Below are positions 48,672-57,620 of a DNA stretch of 64,000 nucleotides, piece after piece. A program made the position numbers and the translations under genes. Each line of letters opens with the position of its first letter. Positions within the stretch are counted from its first letter, which is position 1. This stretch comes from an uncultured Paracoccaceae bacterium. Lineage in GTDB: Bacteria; Pseudomonadota; Alphaproteobacteria; Rhodobacterales; Rhodobacteraceae. The notes under the pieces were generated by a model that was given only the letters and a program-made list of their open reading frames with translations, searched no databases and was not told the DNA's origin. Location: the NCBI GenBank assembly GCA_947503775.1, contig CANNFE010000009.1, forward strand, positions 55,668 through 119,667, read 5' to 3'.

Positions 48672-49586
48672 TTACTCGGCGGCCTGAGGCATGTCCTCTT
48701 CGGACCGGGTTCGGATGGGAAGCGGCTCTTTGAAGGTGAGCGTTCGATAGGGGAACGGGATCTCGATCCCGGCCTCATCGAGCGCGCGCTTGACGGCGGA
48801 GACCACCGCATCGCGGCTCTGCCGGATGTCAAGCGGGGTCGATCCGGTCCACCACGTCACCTCGAAATTGATCGAAGACGCGCCGAATTCCTGCGCGAAG
48901 ATCTGCACGTCCTTGATGTCGTCGCGGACACTGTCGACGGCCTTTACGGCGTCTTCGATGATCTTGCGGGCCTCATCCACGTCTTCGCCGTAGGCAACGC
49001 CGCAAATGACGGTCGTGCGGCGCAGATCGCCCGCCGTCAGGATCGTGACCGGGTTCTTGAAGAACATCGAATTGGGCGCAACGACGACCTGACCATCCGT
49101 CTGGCGCACATGGGTTTCGCGGATATTGATATCCTCGACCTGACCTTCAAACCCTTCGCAATCGATGAAATCACCCTTCGAGAAAGGCTCCCGGATCAGC
49201 AGCATCAAGCCGGCGAAGAAGTTTTCCAGCGTGTCTTTGGCCGCAAATGCGATGGCAAGGCCGCCGACACCGGCTGCGGCAAAGATCTTGCCCACGGTGA
49301 TTGTCGGGAAGGCGATGGTTGCGGCGATCAGAAGACCAAAAAGCCAGATCGTGACCGTGGCGACCATGACGGCCACATCAATGAGCGCGCGGCGGAACCG
49401 GGCCCGGCGCATCAGACGCGGGATGGCCCAGCGGACGAGTTTTGCGATGAGCCAGACGAAAACCAGAAAGACGAGCGCCATCACGATTTGCGGCAACACC
49501 TTCCAGAAGCCGGTCACGTAGCCTTCGAGTTGGGTGCGCATGGGGCCGGGCAGAACGGCCCAGATCTGGTCGAGAAAGTCGGTCAT
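48672..49586 (-). CDS. MscS-type small-conductance mechanosensitive channel
   Basis: A 304-residue membrane protein with three predicted helices. The pore-lining third helix and following segment IFAAAGVGGLAIAFAAKDTLENFFAG match MscS, and the cytoplasmic beta domain shows GDFIDCEGFEGQVEDINIRET (GDFIDCEGFEGQVEDI) and VVVAPNSMFFKNPVT. It should release ions on hypo-osmotic shock. Its stop is 6 bases from the convergent znuA stop. icd lies upstream on the same strand. Confidence 0.93.
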   Translation of the reverse strand: MTDFLDQIWAVLPGPMRTQLEGYVTGFWKVLPQIVMALVFLVFVWLIAKLVRWAIPRLMRRARFRRALIDVAVMVATVTIWLFGLLIAATIAFPTITVGKIFAAAGVGGLAIAFAAKDTLENFFAGLMLLIREPFSKGDFIDCEGFEGQVEDINIRETHVRQTDGQVVVAPNSMFFKNPVTILTAGDLRRTTVICGVAYGEDVDEARKIIEDAVKAVDSVRDDIKDVQIFAQEFGASSINFEVTWWTGSTPLDIRQSRDAVVSAVKRALDEAGIEIPFPYRTLTFKEPLPIRTRSEEDMPQAAE

Positions 49587-49612
49587 CGTTACTCCTTGTC
49601 AGGAGCAAGTCT

Positions 49613-49645
49613 GACCGGGCGCATCGGGTTCCGACGCGCCCGGTC
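49613..49645 (-). terminator. hairpin between icd and the channel gene
   Basis: GACCGGGCGC (49613-49622) and GCGCCCGGTC (49636-49645) form a perfect 10-base stem just downstream of icd. The T-tract lies on the rightward side, so leftward termination may be inefficient. Confidence 0.55.
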
Positions 49646-49683
49646 TCTTTTTGAAGACGGTAAAGAGGCGCGGGGCGCCGGTC

Positions 49684-50892
49684 TTACATGGCCTTGTTGA
49701 GGTTCTCGTCGATCTTCTCGAGGAAGCCTTCGGTCGTCAGCCATTTCTGATCGGGACCGACGAGGAGCGCCAGATCCTTGGTCATGAAGCCGCTTTCGAC
49801 GGTGTCGACGATGACTTTCTCAAGCGTTTCGGCAAAGGTTTTGAGCTGGTCGTTGCTGTCGAGCTTGGCACGGTGCTTGAGGCCGCCGGTCCAGGCGTAG
49901 ATCGAGGCGATCGAGTTTGTCGAGGTCGCCTCGCCCTTTTGGTGCTGGCGGTAGTGGCGGGTGACGGTGCCGTGGGCCGCCTCGGCCTCGACGATCTTGC
50001 CGTCGGGGGTCATCAGCTGCGAGGTCATCAGGCCGAGCGAGCCGAAGCCCTGCGCCACGGTGTCGGACTGGACGTCGCCGTCGTAGTTCTTGCAGGCCCA
50101 GACATAGCCGCCGGACCACTTCATGGCGGAGGCCACCATATCGTCGATCAGGCGATGTTCGTAGGTCAGGCCAGCCTCTTTGAACTTGCCCGCGAATTCC
50201 TCGTCAAAGACCTTCTGGAAGAGGATCATGAACTGGCCGTCATACTGCTTCATGATCGTGTTCTTGGTCGACAGATAGACCGGGTAGTTGCGCTTGAGGC
50301 CGTAGTTGAAGGAGGCGCGGGCGAAGTCGATGATCGAGGCGTCGAGATTATACATCGCCATGAAAACGCCGGAGGCGGGGGCGTCGAAAACCTCATGCTC
50401 TTCGACCGTGCCGTCTTCGCCGACGAACTTCATGGAGAGCTTGCCCGGCCCGGGGAATTTCATGTCCGTCGCGCGGTATTGGTCGCCGAAAGCGTGGCGG
50501 CCGATCACGATGGGCTGGGTCCAGCCGGGAACAAGGCGCGGTACGTTCGAGCAGATGATCGGCTCGCGGAAGACAACACCGCCCAGGATGTTGCGGATGG
50601 TCCCATTGGGGGAGCGCCACATCTTCTTGAGGCCGAATTCCTCGACGCGGCCTTCATCGGGCGTGATCGTCGCGCATTTCACGCCGACGCCGATTTCCTT
50701 GATCTTTTCGGCCGCATCGATGGTGATCTGATCTTCGGTGCGGTCGCGTTCCTCGATGCCGAGGTCGTAATAAAGAAGATCCACGTCCAGATAAGGCAGA
50801 ATCAGCTTTTTCTTGATGAAATCCCAGATAATCCGGGTCATCTCGTCGCCGTCGAGTTCGACGACGGGGTTCTCTACCTTGATCTTGGACAT
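49684..50892 (-). CDS. icd: NADP-dependent isocitrate dehydrogenase (eukaryote-like type)
   Basis: A 402-residue TCA-cycle enzyme converting isocitrate to 2-oxoglutarate. It starts [20 protein letters not shown] and has [16 protein letters not shown] for substrate binding, Asp residues in [20 protein letters not shown] and the NADP-site [13 protein letters not shown]. This is the homodimeric class II form common in alphaproteobacteria, unlike E. coli Icd. I prefer the start at 50892 (AAGGGG upstream); an in-frame ATG lies 9 bases earlier. Confidence 0.96.
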   Translation of the reverse strand: MSKIKVENPVVELDGDEMTRIIWDFIKKKLILPYLDVDLLYYDLGIEERDRTEDQITIDAAEKIKEIGVGVKCATITPDEGRVEEFGLKKMWRSPNGTIRNILGGVVFREPIICSNVPRLVPGWTQPIVIGRHAFGDQYRATDMKFPGPGKLSMKFVGEDGTVEEHEVFDAPASGVFMAMYNLDASIIDFARASFNYGLKRNYPVYLSTKNTIMKQYDGQFMILFQKVFDEEFAGKFKEAGLTYEHRLIDDMVASAMKWSGGYVWACKNYDGDVQSDTVAQGFGSLGLMTSQLMTPDGKIVEAEAAHGTVTRHYRQHQKGEATSTNSIASIYAWTGGLKHRAKLDSNDQLKTFAETLEKVIVDTVESGFMTKDLALLVGPDQKWLTTEGFLEKIDENLNKAM

Positions 50893-51095
50893 AAGTTGCA
50901 TCCCCTTTCGTGGTGGCTTTGGCGCCGTCTAGCCTATCTAGCGCAGCAGGGGAAGACGGTATGCCGATGTATACGTTTTGACCGCGGAACGGATCGAGCG
51001 GATGGAAAAAACAGCACATGATGGAGCCAAACGAGTGCGGCGGCGTTCTCTTGCGAAGCGGGCGGGCGCCCGTCAGTGCAGTGTGAGGAGATATC

Positions 51096-51680
51096 ATGGC
51101 ACATGTCGCAATCGTTTATCATTCCGGTTACGGACATACCAAAAAGCAGGCAGATGCTGTTCAGGCTGGTGCGCTTGCGGGCGGCGCGACCGTCGATCTG
51201 CTCAAGGCGGACGATTTGACGGACAGCGAAAGCGGACCTTGGGACATTCTTGAAAAAGCCGATGCGATTATCTTTGGATCGCCGACCTATATGGGAAGCG
51301 TCTCGGGCGTTTTCGAAAGCTTTGCCGATGCCACGTCGAATGTCTGGTTCGATGGCAAATGGAAAGACAAATTGGCGGCCGGATTTTCCTGCTCATCGAG
51401 CTTTAACGGGGACAAGTCTGGAACGCTGATGCGGATGGTCACGCTTGCCTGCCAGCATTCGATGATCTGGGTCAGCCTTGGTCTTCCGCCCGGCAAGCCT
51501 GAACATCCGGGCGATGATGCGGAAAACCTGAACCGGCTGGGCTTTTATATGGGCGCAGCGGCCCAGGCCGGGGATGTTCCGCCGGAAGAAGAGCCCATGG
51601 CATCAGATCTGGCGACCGCAGAGCATTTGGGCCGCCGGGTTGCGGAGATTGCTGCCATTCATGCGAAGGCTGGGTCGTAA
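51096..51680 (+). CDS. flavodoxin-fold NAD(P)H-dependent oxidoreductase (WrbA-like)
   Basis: A 194-residue FMN protein. It has the N-terminal phosphate-binding YHSGYGHTKKQADAV, then IIFGSPTYMGSVSG, the FMN isoalloxazine region, and ending motifs HPGDDAENLNRLGFYMGAAA typical of the NADPH-dependent FMN reductase/WrbA group. It may act as a quinone reductase. The ribosome site GAGGAGA precedes the ATG by 7 bases. Monocistronic, divergent from icd. Confidence 0.9.
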   Translation: MAHVAIVYHSGYGHTKKQADAVQAGALAGGATVDLLKADDLTDSESGPWDILEKADAIIFGSPTYMGSVSGVFESFADATSNVWFDGKWKDKLAAGFSCSSSFNGDKSGTLMRMVTLACQHSMIWVSLGLPPGKPEHPGDDAENLNRLGFYMGAAAQAGDVPPEEEPMASDLATAEHLGRRVAEIAAIHAKAGS

Positions 51681-51722
51681 CGAGACTTGGATGACGATAT
51701 CTGGCCGGTACAAACCGGGGGA

Positions 51723-52610
51723 TCAGGCGTTGGTCTTTTCGGCCAGCATCTCTTCGAGGTGAGTCTTGATCGTGGGCCATTCGCTGGCTGTGATCGAATA
51801 GACCGCCGAGTCGCGTAAGGACCCATCAGGCATCTTCATATGGGCGCGCAGGATCCCGTCGAGGCGCGCGCCCAGCCGTTCGATCGCGGATCGACTTTGC
51901 CGATTGCGGCGGTCGGTCCGCAATTCGACCGCGATGCAGTTCAGCTCTTCGAAGGCATGGGTCAGGAGGAGCTTTTTGGCTTCCGTGTTCAGGGCCGTTC
52001 TCTGGGCGGATTTGCGAATGAAGGTCGCGCCGATCTCGAGGCGGGCGTTTTCCTCGTCGATATTGAGATAGGTCGTCATGCCCGCGGGCCGGTCATCTGG
52101 CGTCATCAGCGTGAAGGGCAGCATCTGTCCCTTGCGCTGCAAGGTGAGGCGGCGAGCGATCTCGGTCTCCACCTCATCGGGCTCGGGGATCGTCGTGTAG
52201 GTCAGCTTGTGAAGCTCGCCATCCTTGATGGCTTCGGCCAGGCCTTCGGCATGTCCGACCGACAGAGGCACGAGTTTGACATGGCTGCCTTCGAGCGTGA
52301 TCTCTTCCGGCCAGGTGGATTTCGCGCCAAAGCTCGGGATTGCCGGAACGGCGCCCTGCGCTGGCGCGGCGCCGCTTGCAACCACGACCGCGCCGCCCGA
52401 CGGCAGCATCCCGGGATCGCCGAGCATGGTGCGGATCCGCAATTCGGCGCGCCGGACGCGAATGGACGTCTTGTAGGCCTCCTCGAGCGTCTGGGACGAG
52501 GCGCCAAGGAGCTTCGTGATCTCATCGACGAGCTTTTCCCCTTCGGCGCCATCGGCCGCCATGAGCGATCTGATGGCCAGATCGTCTGCGATATCCTCGA
52601 GAATGCTCAT
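51723..52610 (-). CDS. GNAT-family acetyltransferase with an N-terminal extension
   Basis: A 295-residue protein. Residues about 105-270 form a RimJ/RimL-like GNAT domain (LEGSHVKLVPLSVGHAEGLAEA; LEIGATFIRKSAQRTALNTEAKKLLLTHAFEELN in part; RTDRRNRQSRSAIERLGA), including the acetyl-CoA region. The first 80 residues are a helical, acidic extension (SILEDIADDLAIRSLMA) followed by an Ala/Pro linker; this is longer than usual for the family. It follows the alpha/beta hydrolase gene after 4 bases on the same strand. Acceptor unknown. Confidence 0.88.
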   Translation of the reverse strand: MSILEDIADDLAIRSLMAADGAEGEKLVDEITKLLGASSQTLEEAYKTSIRVRRAELRIRTMLGDPGMLPSGGAVVVASGAAPAQGAVPAIPSFGAKSTWPEEITLEGSHVKLVPLSVGHAEGLAEAIKDGELHKLTYTTIPEPDEVETEIARRLTLQRKGQMLPFTLMTPDDRPAGMTTYLNIDEENARLEIGATFIRKSAQRTALNTEAKKLLLTHAFEELNCIAVELRTDRRNRQSRSAIERLGARLDGILRAHMKMPDGSLRDSAVYSITASEWPTIKTHLEEMLAEKTNA

Positions 52611-52614
52611 CCGG

Positions 52615-53268
52615 CTACCGTGTCGTTTCCGTCAATCGGCGCGTGACGTAGTCGGTCACTGTGTCAATCATGGGGTCCATATGCGGATCTTCGAAGAAAT
52701 GTCCGGCGCCTTCGATCTCGGTATGGGTGATGGTGATGCCCTTTTGCTCGTGCAGCTTTCCCACGAGCGCATGGGTATCCTGCGGCGGCGCGACCCGGTC
52801 CGCGGTGCCGGACAGGATCAACCCCGAGGACGGGCAGGGCGCCAGGAAGGAAAAGTCGTACATATTTGCGGGCGGCGAGACCGAGATGAAGCCCGTAATC
52901 TCGGGGCGGCGCATCAAAAGCTGCATGCCGATCCACGCCCCAAAGGAAAAACCTGCGACCCAGCAATGCTTTGAGTTGTTGTTCATCGATTGCAGGTAAT
53001 CGAGAGCCGATGCCGCATCCGAGAGCTCTCCGACGCCCTGATCGTATTCGCCTTGCGAGCGGCCGACCCCCCGAAAGTTGAAGCGCAGGACGGTGAAGCC
53101 CATTTTGTGGAACGCGTAATGGAGGTTGTAGACCACGCGGTTGTTCATCGTCCCGCCGAATTGCGGATGGGGATGCAGCACGATGGCAATCGGCGCATCG
53201 CGATCCTTTTGCGGGTGATAGCGGCCTTCGAGCCGGCCTTCGGGGCCGGGAAAGATGACTTCGGGCAT
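52615..53268 (-). CDS. alpha/beta hydrolase (dienelactone hydrolase-like)
   Basis: A 217-residue serine hydrolase of the short COG2945 type. It has VLHPHPQFGGTMNNRVVY near the N-terminus, the nucleophile elbow AGFSFGAWIG, the acid in SGTADRV and the His in GAGHFFEDP. The start at 53268 (MPEVIFPG) fits family members; the in-frame extension runs into the iscR promoter region. It ends 4 bases before the GNAT gene and is divergent from iscR. The substrate is unknown. Confidence 0.9.
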   Translation of the reverse strand: MPEVIFPGPEGRLEGRYHPQKDRDAPIAIVLHPHPQFGGTMNNRVVYNLHYAFHKMGFTVLRFNFRGVGRSQGEYDQGVGELSDAASALDYLQSMNNNSKHCWVAGFSFGAWIGMQLLMRRPEITGFISVSPPANMYDFSFLAPCPSSGLILSGTADRVAPPQDTHALVGKLHEQKGITITHTEIEGAGHFFEDPHMDPMIDTVTDYVTRRLTETTR

Positions 53269-53305
53269 GGGCGTCCTTCGCGTGTGCAGCCGGGCAGGGC
53301 AATTA

Positions 53306-53342
53306 TTGACGACTTCGCTCAGGTTCTTTAGAACGGTTCTAA
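53306..53342 (+). promoter_or_regulatory. iscR promoter with Iron-Rhodo-type operator
   Basis: TTGACG (53306-53311) and TAGAAC (53329-53334) are 17 bases apart. The -10 element lies inside the perfect palindrome TTAGAAC-G-GTTCTAA (53328-53342), so binding would block the promoter. It fits the IscR (Iron-Rhodo) box known for Rhodobacterales. It is 98 bases upstream of iscR and controls the whole suf operon. Confidence 0.85.
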
Positions 53343-53440
53343 GAAGTGGTCTGTCCTGCCTGGGCTGCATCGAGTTAATGGCGGGGTGGGCGCACGTCAA
53401 TATGCGCCGATTTTGTGGGACGATTTGGGGTTTTGGTAGA

Positions 53441-53899
53441 ATGAAGCTCAGCACCAAGGGCCGATATGCGATGGTGGCGTTGACGGATCTGGCGATCCGT
53501 CCCGATGGCCAGCTTGTTTCGCTCGGTGAGATTGCCAAAAAGCAGGATATCTCGCTGCCATATCTGGAGCAGCTTTTCGTCAAGCTGCGCAAGGCGGGGC
53601 TGGTCGAAAGCGTGCGCGGCCCAGGCGGGGGATATCGTCTGGCAAAGGCGCCCTCCGAGATCCGGGTCGTCGATATTCTGTCTGCCGTCGACGAGACTGT
53701 CAGCGCCATGCACAAGGGTGCGGGCGCCTCGGGCGCGGCATCGGGATCAAAAGCGCAGTCGCTGACGAACCGTCTTTGGGAAGGTCTGTCGGCCCATGTC
53801 TATGTGTTCTTGCATCAGACCAGGCTGTCGGACGTGGTCTCGAACGATCTGACGCCATGCCCTGCGGTTCCGTCCCTGCTGGAAGTGGTCGATGGCTGA
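53441..53899 (+). CDS. iscR: Rrf2-family iron-sulfur regulator IscR (single-Cys type)
   Basis: A 152-residue winged-helix regulator starting MKLSTKGRYAMVALTDLA, with the recognition part KAGLVESVRGPGGGYRLA. Enterobacterial IscR has three Cys near residues 92-104; here that loop reads MHKGAGASGAASGSKA without any Cys, and the only cysteine is Cys140 (TPCPAVP). This agrees with the atypical single-Cys IscR described in Rhodobacter sphaeroides. It heads the suf operon and has its own operator upstream. Start chosen at the conserved MKLS. Confidence 0.95.
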   Translation: MKLSTKGRYAMVALTDLAIRPDGQLVSLGEIAKKQDISLPYLEQLFVKLRKAGLVESVRGPGGGYRLAKAPSEIRVVDILSAVDETVSAMHKGAGASGAASGSKAQSLTNRLWEGLSAHVYVFLHQTRLSDVVSNDLTPCPAVPSLLEVVDG

Positions 53900-53952
53900 G
53901 CGGAGCGGAGCGCCTTCGGCGCATATGATGCTTTTGCGCTCGCCGCGCGGGC

Positions 53953-53973
53953 GTGAGGGGCGCTGCCCCTCAC
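53953..53973. other. perfect stem-loop between iscR and csd
   Basis: GTGAGGGGC-GCT-GCCCCTCAC gives a 9-base stem with a 3-base loop, followed by GAGGTATTTTCGGCAAGATG, an intergenic motif I have often seen in roseobacter genomes (memory). It may act as an RNA-processing or attenuation element in the operon. Confidence 0.6.
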
Positions 53974-54010
53974 ACACCCCGAGGTATTTTCGGCAAGATG
54001 AGGACCGGAC

Positions 54011-55195
54011 GTGAACGAGCGCGTCTATCTGGACTGGAATGCGACGGCGCCGCTGAGGCCGGAGGCGCGGGAGGCGATGATCGCGGCGATGGAGGTCGTG
54101 GGCAATCCGTCTTCCGTGCATTCGGAAGGACGCGCGGCGACGGGCCTTGTCGAACGGGCGCGCAGGCAGGTGTCGGCGCTGGTGGGGTGCGAGCCCTCTC
54201 AGATCGTCTTTACCGGATCGGCCACAGAGGCGGCCGCTCTCGCCGTCCGTCAAAAGGGTCGGCATGGCGGTCTCTTTGCAGCCTTGCCGACCGAGCATGA
54301 CTGTCTTGCCGTCTGGAGCGAGGAGGATCTTCCGGCCTTGCATGGTGCGGATGGCGGTCTCGATCAGGCCGGTGTGAGGGTGTTTTCCGGCCGTATCGCG
54401 CGCTTTGCCGCGCAAGAGGGGCAGGGGGATCGGGGGCCCGTTGCGCTGGTGGCCATGTCGGCAGCCAATAGCGAGACCGGGATCGTATTGAGAAACCGCG
54501 AGGTGGTGCCTCAGGGCTGGCTCCCTGATGGCGCGGCGGGAATGAGGCCCTATTCGGTGGTCTGCGATATCACTCAGCTCGCCGGCAAGGCGCCGATCGC
54601 TCATTGGGAAGAGATGAGGCCGGCCTATATGATCCTGTCGGCGCACAAGCTGGGCGGGCCGAAAGGGGTCGGGGCGCTGGTGACTCTCACCTCTGACGAT
54701 CCCCAGGCCCTTATCCGCGGTGGCGGGCAGGAGATGGGGCGACGGTCGGGAACGGAGAACGTCATCGGGATCGCTGGATTTGGGGCCGCGGCGGAGGCGG
54801 CAGCACGAGATCTTGAGGCGGGCAGCTGGGACCGGGTCGCCAAACTTAGAAATATTCTAGAACGGACTATTGAGGCCCGGATACCGGACACTATTTTTAT
54901 AGGACGAGATGTGGACCGGCTGCCGAATACATCCTGTTTCATCGCGCCCGGCTGGCGCGGAGAGACGCAGGTGATGGCGATGGATCTGGCCGGGTTTGCG
55001 ATCAGCGCGGGATCGGCATGTTCGTCCGGCAAGGTCAGGGCGAGCCGCGTGTTACAGGCCATGGGATACAGCGAGGATCAGGCGGCATGCGCGATCCGCG
55101 TGTCTCTTGGCCCGACGACGACAGAAGAGGACGTCTTGCGATTCGCGCGGACGTGGATAGCGGGATACCAAAAGCATCAGGCAAAGGCGGCCTGA
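54011..55195 (+). CDS. cysteine desulfurase, NifS/IscS type
   Basis: PLP enzyme of 394 residues that takes sulfur from cysteine for cluster assembly. It has YLDWNATAPLRPEAREA at the N-terminus, the PLP lysine in SAHKLGGPKGVGALV, and the mobile catalytic-Cys loop SAGSACSSGK, which marks group I (NifS/IscS), unlike the group II SufS later in the operon. GTG start with GAGG upstream. A second IscR-like box lies inside the gene at 54846. Followed by sufB after 12 bases. Confidence 0.93.
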   Translation: MNERVYLDWNATAPLRPEAREAMIAAMEVVGNPSSVHSEGRAATGLVERARRQVSALVGCEPSQIVFTGSATEAAALAVRQKGRHGGLFAALPTEHDCLAVWSEEDLPALHGADGGLDQAGVRVFSGRIARFAAQEGQGDRGPVALVAMSAANSETGIVLRNREVVPQGWLPDGAAGMRPYSVVCDITQLAGKAPIAHWEEMRPAYMILSAHKLGGPKGVGALVTLTSDDPQALIRGGGQEMGRRSGTENVIGIAGFGAAAEAAARDLEAGSWDRVAKLRNILERTIEARIPDTIFIGRDVDRLPNTSCFIAPGWRGETQVMAMDLAGFAISAGSACSSGKVRASRVLQAMGYSEDQAACAIRVSLGPTTTEEDVLRFARTWIAGYQKHQAKAA

Positions 55196-55207
55196 GAGGA
55201 GAGCGAA

Positions 55208-56716
55208 ATGGCGATCATGGATGTGGATGTCAAAGAAGGTGTCGATCAGGACACCGTGGATGCGGTCGCCAAGCTTTCGGGCGCCTACAAGCACGGGTGG
55301 GAGACCGATATCGAGATGGAGTTCGCTCCGAAGGGGCTGAACGAGGATATCGTTCGCCTGATCTCGGAAAAGAACGAAGAGCCGGAATGGATGTTGGACT
55401 GGCGTCTTGAGGCCTATCGCCGCTGGGTGAAACTGGACGAGCCGGACTGGGCGATGGTGCACTATCCGAAGATCGATTTTCAGGATCAGTACTATTATGC
55501 CCGGCCCAAGAGCATGGAAGTGAAACCCAAATCGCTCGACGAGGTGGATCCCAAGCTGCTCGAGACCTACGCCAAGCTGGGCATTCCTCTCAAGGAGCAG
55601 GCCATCCTGGCGGGTGTCGAGCCTGCGCCGGAGGATCGGAAGGTCGCGGTGGATGCGGTGTTCGACAGCGTGTCAGTCGGTACGACATTTCAGGCGGAAC
55701 TCAAGAAGGCGGGCGTGATCTTCTGTTCGATCAGCGAGGCCGTGCGCGAGCATCCCGAACTGGTGAAGAAGTATCTGGGCAGCGTCATTCCGCAATCGGA
55801 CAATTACTATGCGACGCTCAACGCGGCCGTCTTTTCAGATGGCTCGTTCGTCTATGTGCCGCCGGGTGTGAAATGTCCGATGGAGTTGAGCACCTATTTC
55901 CGGATCAATGCCGAAAATACCGGGCAGTTCGAGCGGACGCTCATTATCGCCGATGAGGGCTCTTACGTGTCCTATCTCGAAGGATGCACCGCGCCGCAAC
56001 GCGATACCGCGCAGCTTCATGCAGCCTGCGTCGAGCTGGTCGCTCTGGACGATGCCGAGATCAAGTATTCCACCGTTCAGAATTGGTATCCCGGCGATGA
56101 GGACGGCAAGGGCGGTATCTATAACTTTGTCACCAAGCGGGCCGATTGCCGGGGCGCGCGGTCCAAGGTGATGTGGACGCAAGTGGAGACGGGATCGGCC
56201 GTGACCTGGAAGTATCCATCCTGCATCCTGCGGGGCGACGACAGCCAGGGCGAGTTCTACTCGATCGCGATCACTAACAACATGCAACAGGCCGATACCG
56301 GCACGAAGATGGTGCATCTGGGCAAGAACACGAAGAGCCGCATCGTCTCCAAGGGGATCAGCGCGGGCAAGGCGCAGAACACTTATCGCGGGCTCGTCTC
56401 GATGCATCCCAAGGCGAAGGCGTCGCGCAACTATACGCAGTGCGACAGCCTTTTGATCGGTGACAAATGCGGGGCGCATACGGTTCCCTATATCGAGGTC
56501 AAGAACAACTCCTCGCGGGTCGAGCATGAGGCGACGACCTCGAAGGTGGACGACGATCAGCTCTTCTATTGCCGGAGCCGGGGAATGGACGAGGAAGAGG
56601 CCGTGGCCTTGGTCGTAAACGGGTTCTGCAAGGAGGTTCTGCAGGCGCTTCCAATGGAGTTTGCGATGGAGGCCCAACAGCTCGTCGCGATCTCGCTTGA
56701 GGGATCGGTGGGGTAA
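55208..56716 (+). CDS. sufB: Fe-S cluster scaffold subunit SufB
   Basis: A 502-residue SufB, the scaffold of the SufBCD complex. It has the N-terminal helices and the parallel beta-helix core with the conserved [43 protein letters not shown] (in part), and C-terminal [24 protein letters not shown]. Ends with EGSVG as in family members. An ACGCCGG-TTT-CCGGCGT hairpin (56717-56733) follows the stop directly. sufC is separated from it by three small genes. Confidence 0.97.
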   Translation: MAIMDVDVKEGVDQDTVDAVAKLSGAYKHGWETDIEMEFAPKGLNEDIVRLISEKNEEPEWMLDWRLEAYRRWVKLDEPDWAMVHYPKIDFQDQYYYARPKSMEVKPKSLDEVDPKLLETYAKLGIPLKEQAILAGVEPAPEDRKVAVDAVFDSVSVGTTFQAELKKAGVIFCSISEAVREHPELVKKYLGSVIPQSDNYYATLNAAVFSDGSFVYVPPGVKCPMELSTYFRINAENTGQFERTLIIADEGSYVSYLEGCTAPQRDTAQLHAACVELVALDDAEIKYSTVQNWYPGDEDGKGGIYNFVTKRADCRGARSKVMWTQVETGSAVTWKYPSCILRGDDSQGEFYSIAITNNMQQADTGTKMVHLGKNTKSRIVSKGISAGKAQNTYRGLVSMHPKAKASRNYTQCDSLLIGDKCGAHTVPYIEVKNNSSRVEHEATTSKVDDDQLFYCRSRGMDEEEAVALVVNGFCKEVLQALPMEFAMEAQQLVAISLEGSVG

Positions 56717-56733
56717 ACGCCGGTTTCCGGCGT
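56717..56733 (+). other. hairpin at the 3' end of sufB
   Basis: ACGCCGG-TTT-CCGGCGT, a perfect 7-base stem directly after the sufB stop, without a T-tract. It may protect the sufB part of the message or lower transcription into downstream genes. Confidence 0.5.
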
Positions 56734-56821
56734 GACGCGGTAGAGGGGGGAGGCCTTATCATAGGCCGACCTCTTGCCCTGGATCTTCTAATTTCGAAGT
56801 CCAAGACATAGGATCATTCTA

Positions 56822-57130
56822 ATGAATCCAATTGCTTTTGGTTTTATTTGGGGTGGAATATTCTCTTCTATCCTGGCGTTCCTCAATCTGAACTATGATC
56901 TTATTGCGCAGGCCAATGGGGGGACGCCGTTCAATAGCCCGATATTTTTGGCATCCCTGGGCTTTCTTGCGTTCAGTGCGCTGATCGTCGTCGTGATGAT
57001 CCTGAGCGGGGTTCTGATCGCTTTGACTGGTCGAAGAAGCCCTCGCCGCTGGAAAGCTTTGGCAAGCTTCTTTGTAGGTCTTGCAATAGGTCCTTTCGCG
57101 GCCCGCTTAATCGAAGCGGGTGTGGTTTGA
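56822..57130 (+). CDS. small membrane protein in the suf operon
   Basis: A 102-residue protein with three hydrophobic segments (about residues 5-22, 41-68 and 79-96) and a basic loop [11 protein letters not shown] do not recognise a family. Its coding sequence is clearly AT-richer than its neighbours, with weak ribosome-site sequence, which suggests later arrival. It overlaps no neighbour and ends 34 bases before the UPF0145 gene. Its position in the suf operon need not imply a role in cluster assembly. Confidence 0.65.
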   Translation: MNPIAFGFIWGGIFSSILAFLNLNYDLIAQANGGTPFNSPIFLASLGFLAFSALIVVVMILSGVLIALTGRRSPRRWKALASFFVGLAIGPFAARLIEAGVV

Positions 57131-57164
57131 GCTGGGTGAGCGTGACTGCAGGAAAGGTGAAGAG

Positions 57165-57476
57165 ATGATCGTGTCGACTACTCCGTCTATCGAAGGCAGG
57201 ACAATCATGGCCTATCATGGTGTTGTGGTTGGCGAAGCGATCCTTGGCGCCAACGTCTTTCGAGATGTTTTTGCACAGATCACCGATATTGTCGGGGGGC
57301 GCTCCGGTGCCTACGAACGGTCGTTGGGCGAGGCGCGGGAGACGGCCTTGCGTGAGTTGGAGGAGCGCGCGGCGGCGAAAGGCGCCAACGCCGTCGTCGG
57401 CGTCGATCTCGACTACGAAGTCATCAATAACATGCTGATGGTCTCCGCCTCGGGAACTGCCGTGAGGCTTAGATGA
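57165..57476 (+). CDS. YbjQ/UPF0145 family protein
   Basis: A 103-residue protein of the UPF0145 (YbjQ) family, small oligomeric beta-rich proteins of unknown function proposed to bind heavy metals. The family pattern is plain: [30 protein letters not shown], quoted in part as [17 protein letters not shown], then [17 protein letters not shown]. The ATG at 57165 follows GGAAAGGTGAAGAG. It sits between sufB and sufC, on the same strand. Confidence 0.9.
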   Translation: MIVSTTPSIEGRTIMAYHGVVVGEAILGANVFRDVFAQITDIVGGRSGAYERSLGEARETALRELEERAAAKGANAVVGVDLDYEVINNMLMVSASGTAVRLR

Positions 57477-57620
57477 GAAACAAGACCACCATCCGGAGGC
57501 CTAATGTTGCCTATTCACGGGATCACGTGACAGGTCGCCGCTTGGGTGCCGCGTCCTTGCCCCTTTTTTGCCATGAGCGCGGACTACGCGATGGTGCAGA
57601 GGTCGACGGACGGGCGCATC

